From positions 1 to 11,118 of the forward strand of contig CALVZR010000063.1 in assembly GCA_944372565.1 (NCBI GenBank): a stretch of DNA of 11,118 bases. Direction: 5' to 3'. The translations under genes were made by a program, and so were the position numbers. The notes beneath the pieces were generated by a model, which saw only the letters and a list, made by a program, of their open reading frames with translations, did not search any database and was not told the DNA's origin. Within the stretch, counting starts at the first letter, position 1. The number at the start of each line of letters is the position of its first letter. Source of the stretch: an uncultured Clostridia bacterium. GTDB taxonomy: Bacteria; Bacillota; Clostridia; Christensenellales; Borkfalkiaceae. Positions 6,637-11,118 of this stretch are shown here, piece by piece.

Positions 6637-7300
6637 TATATTGACGCTCTTTCCCGAAATGTTCGTTCCCTTGCGGGAAAGCATTATCGGGCGGGCAGTC
6701 GAGCAGAAAAAGATAGAAATAAATCTCGTAAACATACGGGATTTTTCTATTGATAAGCATAAGAAGACGGACGATTACCCCTTCGGCGGCGGCGCGGGTA
6801 TGGTGATGACGCCCCAGCCCCTTTCCGACGCCATCGAACACGTGGATAAAGAGCATTCCGCGCGGCGCGTTTACCTTTCCCCCAAGGGGCAGACCTTTTC
6901 GCAGAAGATGCTGCCGCGGCTGGAAAGTTACGGGCATCTGGTGCTCATCTGCGGGCACTACGAGGGGATAGACCAGCGCGTGATCGACCTTTATGTGGAC
7001 GAGGAAATCTCCCTCGGCGATTTCGTGCTGACGGGGGGCGAACTGCCCGCGATGGTGGTTGCGGACTGCCTCGCGCGCTTTCAGGGGGGCGTTTTGAGCG
7101 AAGGCTCCCTTTCGGACGAGAGTTTTACGGGCGGACTTTTAGAATACCCGCACTATACCCGTCCGCAGGTGTTCAAAGGGCTTGCCGTTCCCGAAGTGCT
7201 GGTGAGCGGCGACCACGCGAAAGTGGATAAATGGCGGCGCGAACAGGCGGAAAAATTGACCAAAGAACGCCGCCCCGATCTGTTGGAAGAGAAAAGATGA
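6626..7300 (+). CDS. trmD: tRNA (guanine-37-N1)-methyltransferase TrmD
   Basis: TrmD transfers methyl from S-adenosylmethionine to G37 next to the anticodon of tRNAs reading CNN, PNN and GNN-type codons, preventing frameshifting. It is a SPOUT knotted dimer. The 224 residues begin MKIDILTLFPEMF and contain DYPFGGGAGMVM (50-61), the knot and SAM-binding segments LSPKGQ (84-89), CGHYEGIDQRVID (109-121) and EISLGDFVLTGGELPAM (127-143), and the catalytic-site region SDESF..GLLEYPHYTRP (163-180). In the general-base area the acidic pair is Asp164-Glu165. The C-terminal domain is a little short against the usual 240-250 residues but ends normally. A GGAGG site (6612-6616) inside rimM precedes the ATG. 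The stop overlaps the next start as ATGA. Confidence 0.97.
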   Translation: MKIDILTLFPEMFVPLRESIIGRAVEQKKIEINLVNIRDFSIDKHKKTDDYPFGGGAGMVMTPQPLSDAIEHVDKEHSARRVYLSPKGQTFSQKMLPRLESYGHLVLICGHYEGIDQRVIDLYVDEEISLGDFVLTGGELPAMVVADCLARFQGGVLSEGSLSDESFTGGLLEYPHYTRPQVFKGLAVPEVLVSGDHAKVDKWRREQAEKLTKERRPDLLEEKR

Positions 7301-8130
7301 AAACGATACAGTGGTTTCCCGGGCATATGACCAAAGCCATGCGGATGATGGAGGAAAATCTCCGCCTGGTGGACTGCGCGGCGCTCGTGCTGGACGCGCG
7401 CGCGGCGTTCGCGTGCGTCAATCCTTCGCTCGGAAAAATGCTCGCGGCAAAGCCCGCGGTGTACGTGCTCAACAAGTGCGACCTCGTGGAGCGCGCGGAC
7501 GCGGACAGGCTGGTTTCGCGCTTTGCGGCGGAGGGAAAAACCGCCGTTGCCGTGAACGCCTTCGACAAGCGCTCCGTGGCGCGGCTCAAAGAGAAGATTT
7601 TCGCCGCGCTTTCGGAAAAGATGGAAAGATACAGGGCGAAGGGAATGCAAAAGAGCGCGCGCGTGATGGTGGCGGGCATTCCGAACACTGGGAAATCCAC
7701 CCTCATCAACGCCTTGGCGGGCGAAAAAAAAGCGGTTACGGGCGATAAAGCGGGCGTAACGCGGGGCAAACAGTGGATCAAACTGGGCGATATGGAACTT
7801 CTGGATACGCCCGGCACCATGCCGCCGAGTTTTGAAAACCAGACGTACGCAAAGCATCTGGCGTATCTCGGGAGCGTGAACGACGACATCCTCGATTTTG
7901 AAGAACTCGCGATGGAATTTCTCGCGGAACTCGCGCAGAGCAAGCCCGCCGTGCTGACGGAAAAATACGGGATAGAGGACGTTTCGGCGGAACCCCTCGC
8001 GCTGTTTAATGCGGTGTGCCGCAGGCGGGGATTCCTCTTGCGTGGCGGAGAGTACGATTACGAACGCTGCGCGAAGGCGGTGATGGACGATTTCCGCAAA
8101 GGGAGGCTCGGCAGAATCGCCCTGGAATGA
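7297..8130 (+). CDS. rbgA: Ribosome biogenesis GTPase RbgA (YlqF)
   Basis: RbgA/YlqF is a circularly permuted GTPase needed for late assembly of the 50S subunit in Firmicutes. The 277-residue product starts with the family's KTIQWFPGHMTKAMR segment. The permuted order is visible: G4 NKCD (59-62) comes first, then G1 GIPNTGKST (from Gly127, Lys133), the G2 threonine region GVTRGKQW (Thr155) and G3 DTPG (from Asp170). The His in the WFPGHM segment, used in catalysis in this family, is present. A C-terminal helical domain follows. The start at 7297 (ATGA overlap with the trmD stop, GGAAG upstream) is preferred over 7231, which would lie within trmD and add an unrelated arginine-rich stretch. Confidence 0.96.
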   Translation: MKTIQWFPGHMTKAMRMMEENLRLVDCAALVLDARAAFACVNPSLGKMLAAKPAVYVLNKCDLVERADADRLVSRFAAEGKTAVAVNAFDKRSVARLKEKIFAALSEKMERYRAKGMQKSARVMVAGIPNTGKSTLINALAGEKKAVTGDKAGVTRGKQWIKLGDMELLDTPGTMPPSFENQTYAKHLAYLGSVNDDILDFEELAMEFLAELAQSKPAVLTEKYGIEDVSAEPLALFNAVCRRRGFLLRGGEYDYERCAKAVMDDFRKGRLGRIALE

Positions 8131-8131
8131 G

Positions 8132-8758
8132 ATGGATAAACTGGAATACGAAAGAAAATACCTCGAAATGGGCTGTAAATACGTTGCGGGGGTGGACGAA
8201 GTGGGCAGAGGCCCGCTGGCGGGGCCGGTGGTTTGCTGCGCCGTGGTCATGCCCGTGGATCGGCTGATCGACGGCGTGGACGACAGCAAGAAAGTGCCCG
8301 AAAAGAAGCGGGAAAAACTCGCGGAGGAGATCCGCGCCCGCGCGGTGAGCTGTTCGGTGGCGGAAGTGCCCGAAAGCGAGATCGACGAGATCAACATCCT
8401 GAACGCCGTGAAAAAGTGTATGCAGAAAGCGGTGGAGGGGCTGAGCGTGAAACCGGACGTCGTGCTGGTGGCCGGGCTGGACCTCAAATTCGACTTCCCC
8501 GCGGCATACATCGTCGGGGGCGACGCGAAGAGTTATTCCATCGGGGCGGCTTCCATCGTGGCAAAGGTGTACCGGGACGGCCTGATGAAAAAATATGCCG
8601 AACAATATCCCGAATACGGGTTTGAAAAGCACAAGGGCTACGGCACGAAACAGCACACGGACGCGGTGCGGGAGTACGGGGCATGTCCGATACACAGAAA
8701 AACCTTTATAAGAAAATATACGGAAGAGCGGGAGAACGGCTCGCCGCAAAATACCTGA
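8132..8758 (+). CDS. rnhB: Ribonuclease HII with substituted catalytic Asp
   Basis: RNase HII cuts the RNA strand of RNA/DNA hybrids and starts removal of single ribonucleotides from DNA. The 208-residue protein is otherwise canonical: VDEVGRGPLAGPVV (catalytic Asp22, Glu23; GRG clamp), VDDSKKVPEKKRE, ILNAVKKCM, GDAKSYSIGAASIVAKVYRD (Asp131) and the C-terminal GYGTKQHTDAV..YG.CPIHRKTF. The oddity is the segment normally reading LVDG, whose Asp is the third active-site carboxylate (Asp108 in E. coli). Here it reads LVAG, with Ala114 (GCC at 8471-8473). An Asp at 117 is the nearest substitute. One base change (GCC versus GAC) would restore the canonical residue. The ATG lies one base after the rbgA stop. 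The last 76 bases overlap yraN in another frame. Confidence 0.94.
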   Translation: MDKLEYERKYLEMGCKYVAGVDEVGRGPLAGPVVCCAVVMPVDRLIDGVDDSKKVPEKKREKLAEEIRARAVSCSVAEVPESEIDEINILNAVKKCMQKAVEGLSVKPDVVLVAGLDLKFDFPAAYIVGGDAKSYSIGAASIVAKVYRDGLMKKYAEQYPEYGFEKHKGYGTKQHTDAVREYGACPIHRKTFIRKYTEERENGSPQNT

Positions 8759-9048
8759 AACGGCAGGGCTGTAAGATTTTAAAAAAGAACTTCGCCGTGA
8801 AGGCGGGGGAGATCGACATCGTCGCGCTCGACGGCGAAACGCTGGTGTTCGTAGAGGTCAAGAGCAGGCAAAGCGATTCTTTCGGCGAACCCGCGGAGGC
8901 GGTGGACGCGAAAAAGCGCAAAAAATACGGACTCGTTGCGCGGGCGTACCTGCAAAGGTCGGGGGACGAGGACAGGGAATGCCGTTTCGACGTGATCGAA
9001 GTGAAAGACGGCCGCGTAAATCACATTAAAAACGCTTTTTTTATCTGA
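8683..9048 (+). CDS. yraN: YraN/UPF0102 family nuclease-fold protein
   Basis: A 121-residue member of UPF0102 (YraN), a predicted PD-(D/E)XK-fold protein of uncertain role that often sits beside rnhB. The motifs are complete: an N-terminal helix GRAGERLAAKYL (14-25, Glu18), AGEIDIVALDGETLVFVEVKSR (41-62, with Glu43, Asp45 and the Glu58-Val-Lys60 core), and EAVDAKKRKKY (72-82). The ATG at 8683 has a GGAG site (8671-8674) eight bases upstream. No later start would keep the conserved N-terminal helix, so the long overlap with rnhB is probably real. The rplS promoter begins 7 bases after the stop. Confidence 0.94.
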   Translation: MSDTQKNLYKKIYGRAGERLAAKYLKRQGCKILKKNFAVKAGEIDIVALDGETLVFVEVKSRQSDSFGEPAEAVDAKKRKKYGLVARAYLQRSGDEDRECRFDVIEVKDGRVNHIKNAFFI

Positions 9049-9054
9049 AAACGC

Positions 9055-9083
9055 TTGCATTTTGTTTTCGGGTGTGATAGAAT
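9055..9083 (+). promoter_or_regulatory. rplS promoter
   Basis: A -35 box TTGCAT (9055-9060), a 17-base spacer and a -10 box TAGAAT (9078-9083), preceded by TGA to give an extended -10. Transcription should start near 9090, leaving a leader of about 60 bases. This makes rplS an independent unit rather than a passenger of the trmD operon. Confidence 0.75.
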
Positions 9084-9089
9084 AGATAA

Positions 9090-9151
9090 GACTTCGGGCG
9101 GTCCTCTTGCCACGGGCAACGAACGCTTGCAAATTAGGAGGTTAAAAGCTG
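9090..9151 (+). other. rplS 5' leader with potential RBS-sequestering fold
   Basis: The leader holds a small hairpin, TTGCC-ACG-GGCAA (9107-9119). Just before it, CCTC (9103-9106) can pair with GAGG (9138-9141) of the AGGAGG ribosome binding site (9136-9141), which would hide the site. L19 leader RNAs that regulate rplS are known in some Firmicutes. I cannot confirm that this is a member; only the pairing potential is seen. The 10-mer AACGCTTGCA occurs both at 9050-9059 (in the promoter) and 9122-9131 (in the leader). Confidence 0.35.
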
Positions 9152-9499
9152 ATGAAAAACGGAATTATCGAAGCGATCGACAAAGAGAGCCTCAAAGAAA
9201 ACATTCCCGCGTTCAACGTCGGCGATACCGTGAAAGTATCGGTGAAAGTCATCGAAGGATCGAGAGAGAGGATCCAGGCTTTCGAAGGCGTGGTCATCGC
9301 GAGGAAGGGCGGCGGTATCGGGGAAACCTTTACCGTGAGGCGCATTTCGTTCGGCGTGGGCGTGGAAAGAACTTTCCCCCTGCATTCGCCGAAAATCGCG
9401 GATATCCAGGTCGTGAGAAAAGGTCAGGTAAGGCGCGCGAAGCTGTATTATCTGAGAGGGCTCACGGGCAAGGCTGCGAAGATCAAGGAAATCAGATAA
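9152..9499 (+). CDS. rplS: 50S ribosomal protein L19
   Basis: L19 sits at the 30S-50S interface and contributes to intersubunit bridges. The 115-residue product carries the family landmarks IPAFNVGDTVKVSVKVIEGSRERIQAFEGVVIARKGGG (about 20-57), the VRRISFGVGVERTFPLHSP segment (64-82) and RRAKLYYLRGLTGKAAKIKE near the end. A consensus AGGAGG (9136-9141) lies 10 bases before the ATG. In Bacillus subtilis the gene follows trmD; here rbgA, rnhB and yraN intervene, and it has its own promoter and terminator. Confidence 0.98.
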   Translation: MKNGIIEAIDKESLKENIPAFNVGDTVKVSVKVIEGSRERIQAFEGVVIARKGGGIGETFTVRRISFGVGVERTFPLHSPKIADIQVVRKGQVRRAKLYYLRGLTGKAAKIKEIR

Positions 9500-9512
9500 C
9501 GCAAAAACACAA

Positions 9513-9544
9513 AAAAACGGATCCGTCCGGCGGGGTCCGTTTTT
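9513..9544 (+). terminator. Intrinsic terminator after rplS
   Basis: The left arm AAAAACGGATCC (9513-9524) pairs with the right arm 9533-9544 (one G-T pair) around an 8-base loop GTCCGGCG. The right arm ends in TTTTT. It starts 13 bases after the rplS stop and closes the rplS unit. Confidence 0.87.
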
Positions 9545-9568
9545 GATTTTAAACGAAAATCGCCTTTA

Positions 9569-9599
9569 TTCGCGAAATTTACGGGGAAATTTTCGCGAA
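9569..9599. repeat. Paired TTCGCGAA palindromes, imperfect inverted repeat
   Basis: The 8-base palindrome TTCGCGAA occurs at 9569-9576 and 9592-9599, with centres 23 bases apart (about two helical turns). The flanking A/T bases extend this to an imperfect inverted repeat (9569-9580 with 9587-9599, one extra T). It lies just upstream of the -35 box of the next promoter, a position typical of a regulator site. No cognate regulator is identifiable here. Confidence 0.55.
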
Positions 9600-9614
9600 G
9601 GGAAGTTTATAATC

Positions 9615-9643
9615 TTTACAATTTCCTAAATATGGTATATAAT
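9615..9643 (+). promoter_or_regulatory. Promoter for the GT39-like membrane protein gene
   Basis: A -35 box TTTACA (9615-9620, five of six), a 17-base spacer and a perfect -10 TATAAT (9638-9643). Transcription should start near 9650, giving a leader of about 50 bases that contains a possible GCGCC/GGCGC hairpin (9659-9663 with 9675-9679). It is the strongest-looking promoter in the window. A second TATAAT at 9608-9613 lacks a -35. Confidence 0.8.
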
Positions 9644-9702
9644 GTTTATGGTTTTTTGGCGCCACGCTCTTTCGGGCGCAGAATACGCAAGGAAAAGGAA
9701 GA

Positions 9703-11118
9703 ATGGATAAGGAAAACTTAAAAGAACTCAAACAGCGGTTCAACGAACTTTTCAAAGCCGGCGATCTCGCCGCGGCGGGCGAAGTCGCGGAGGAGATCAT
9801 GCGCGCGTTCCCCGAATCGGCGAGCGGGTATTATTACGCGCTCGTGGCGGAAACAAAGAACTTCCGCGTGCGCGGGGACGAAAAGAAAACGGAAGAACTC
9901 TACGCCCGTTTCTGCGAGCGCGCGGAGAAACCGCTCGCCGAAAAATACGGCGAAAAACTCGCCGCGCTGAACTCCGCGGAAACAAAATCCGCGCCCGCGA
10001 AGGCGGAGAAAAAAGCGGCGGGCGCTCCCGCGGCAAAGGGAGCGGAGGCCGTTTCTCCTAAGGGAAAGTTTTTCCTCACGGGGCTGCTGCTCGGCATTTT
10101 GTGCGTGCTTTTCGCTGCGGCGTGCGTGCTCTCCTGGGGCACGTTCCGCACCTTTTCGGAGCCCTATTCTTCCTATCAGACGGGGCTTTGGGATCTTGAC
10201 GGGGAGTCGTATTACGATTCGGTGGTGTATCACCTCACCTTAAATAAAGACGACAGCGAAAACGCCGTGGTGGTGGACAGCATATGGCTCAACCTCGGCG
10301 GCACGGACAGGAATACCGATTCTTCCACGGCGAGCGTCACGCTTTCCTCCGCGCAGGGATCGACTTCCACGTTCTCCACGGGGTTCGGCGGCGGTGCGAA
10401 AACCGTGCCCAACGTGGATTCTTCGGTTGGCTCCTGGATCAAACTCGCCTCGATGACGAGCACCAGCACGTCGAGAACGTATTATATGCTTTCCACGAAG
10501 AACGAACTGCGCTACAACGAAGTGGTGTTCCTCGATAAAAACGGCAAGAAGATAGAGGCGGAAATCTACCTCGCTGGCCCCAACGAAAATCCCGCGGCGG
10601 CGCTCGGCGATCTCATCAGGAGCGCGGAATACGAGGGCAGGAAGGCGGAGGCTGCCGCCACGTTGGACGAACAGGCGAAATTCGACGTGTCCGCCGTCGG
10701 CGAAAACGGCGTTTACGCTTCGGAAAACTATACGGGCAAACTCACCGAGCGCGAGATCGTAACGCTCGACAGCGCGCTCAACATCCTGAGCGGGGAGAGC
10801 GGCTTTACCGACGACACGGCCAACGCCCTGGGGCTGGAACTCATCGCGGCGGGCGTGGCGATATTCGGCGCGAACTCCTTCGGGCTGCGCATCGTGCCTA
10901 TGCTCTTCACGCTCGGCACGCTCATTTTAATTTATTTCTTCGCGAAAAACCTCTTTTCCTCGCGTTGGGCGGGGCTTGCGGCTTCGCTGTTATACGCCGT
11001 AGGCGGCTATGCGCTTTCGGGCGCCACGCTCGGCACCGTGGACGCGATCTTCGTGTTCTTCTGCCTGCTCTCCGCCTTCTTTATGGCGCTGTTTTATCGC
11101 AAAGTTGCAAAACAGAAC
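9703..11118 (+). CDS. GT-C/GT39-like membrane glycosyltransferase, N-terminal part (3' truncated)
   Basis: Open from the ATG at 9703 (AAGGAA site 9695-9700) to the window edge: 472 codons with no stop. Residues 1-60 are helical and resemble a single TPR-like hairpin (FKAGDLAAAGEVAEEIMRAF). An Ala/Lys-rich linker (about 91-121) follows, then TM1 (about 123-146). A large region of some 200 residues, rich in Ser, Thr, Asn, Asp and beta-like stretches, is predicted outside the membrane. From about 376 the sequence resembles the start of the PMT/GT39 membrane domain: LELIAAGVAIFGANSFGLRI, a TM segment (about 398-416), then ALSGATLGTVDAIFVFFCLLSAF, like the conserved Arg/Asp TM segment of GT39 enzymes. 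Such proteins move sugars from polyprenyl-phosphate donors to extracytoplasmic acceptors. The usual HPPLGK and DE motifs are not recognisable in this part, so the assignment is to fold family only. Confidence 0.72.
   Translation, partial: MDKENLKELKQRFNELFKAGDLAAAGEVAEEIMRAFPESASGYYYALVAETKNFRVRGDEKKTEELYARFCERAEKPLAEKYGEKLAALNSAETKSAPAKAEKKAAGAPAAKGAEAVSPKGKFFLTGLLLGILCVLFAAACVLSWGTFRTFSEPYSSYQTGLWDLDGESYYDSVVYHLTLNKDDSENAVVVDSIWLNLGGTDRNTDSSTASVTLSSAQGSTSTFSTGFGGGAKTVPNVDSSVGSWIKLASMTSTSTSRTYYMLSTKNELRYNEVVFLDKNGKKIEAEIYLAGPNENPAAALGDLIRSAEYEGRKAEAAATLDEQAKFDVSAVGENGVYASENYTGKLTEREIVTLDSALNILSGESGFTDDTANALGLELIAAGVAIFGANSFGLRIVPMLFTLGTLILIYFFAKNLFSSRWAGLAASLLYAVGGYALSGATLGTVDAIFVFFCLLSAFFMALFYRKVAKQN

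Noticed and set aside
7122..7165. Possible loss of the TrmD catalytic Asp (DESF instead of EDSF)
   Set aside because: An acidic pair Asp164-Glu165 is present, the loop length varies in the family, and I cannot align it well enough to claim a substitution.
7231..7296. Upstream start for rbgA within trmD
   Set aside because: It adds an Arg/Pro-rich stretch in a shadow frame of trmD; the family begins with the KTIQWFPGHM segment at 7297.
9031..9048. A-run/T-run at the end of yraN as a terminator
   Set aside because: AAAAA-CGC-TTTTT forms only a weak A-T stem with no GC clamp, and it lies inside the coding sequence.
9608..9613. Second TATAAT as an additional promoter
   Set aside because: No reasonable -35 box lies 16-18 bases upstream (GGAAAT at 9585-9590), and it sits in an AT-rich spacer.

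Overview
The window looks like a chromosomal housekeeping segment from a fairly GC-rich member of the Firmicutes (class Clostridia, possibly a gut Christensenellales-type lineage; the class is a reasonable inference, the lineage is a guess). The grounds are the gene order smc-ftsY-ylxM-ffh-rpsP-khpA-rimM-trmD-rbgA-rnhB-yraN-rplS, which closely follows the conserved Bacillus/Clostridium cluster, the AGGAGG-type ribosome binding sites and the intrinsic terminators. All genes are on the + strand. There is no tRNA, rRNA, CRISPR array, transposase or phage gene. The first ~117 bases are a G-run-rich stretch that looks like a low-quality contig end rather than biology.

Layout. (1) 1-2082: the C-terminal part of smc, then a complete ftsY. 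(2) 2102-3843: two genes not part of the classic cluster, a small two-TM membrane protein (visibly more AT-rich) and an MFS permease of the fucose-permease type. A perfect 13-bp terminator hairpin separates them and a second terminator follows the permease. (3) 3911-9048: ylxM-ffh-rpsP-khpA-rimM-trmD-rbgA-rnhB-yraN, tightly packed with ATGA or longer overlaps, probably transcribed from a promoter at 3818-3846 and perhaps a second start before rpsP. (4) 9055-9544: rplS as its own unit, with a strong promoter, a ~60-nt leader and a terminator. (5) 9569-11118: a strong promoter with two palindromic boxes upstream, driving the start of a large membrane protein that resembles GT-C/GT39 glycosyltransferases and runs off the right edge.

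Functionally the core is about building and targeting proteins. Ffh and FtsY are the SRP and its receptor, and YlxM is the putative SRP accessory factor. S16, L19, RimM, RbgA and KhpA serve ribosome assembly or RNA binding. TrmD is the essential m1G37 tRNA methylase. RnhB and YraN belong to DNA/RNA maintenance, and SMC to chromosome organisation.

I do not see a convincing new multi-gene system. The points most worth a second look are: an RNase HII whose third catalytic carboxylate is replaced by Ala; a promoter embedded in the MFS terminator with three copies of a 9-mer; a 76-nt out-of-frame rnhB/yraN overlap; the two-gene insertion between ftsY and ylxM; the relocated, self-contained rplS; and a GT39-like protein with an N-terminal cytosolic helical domain, a large ectodomain and no recognisable DE/HPP motifs.
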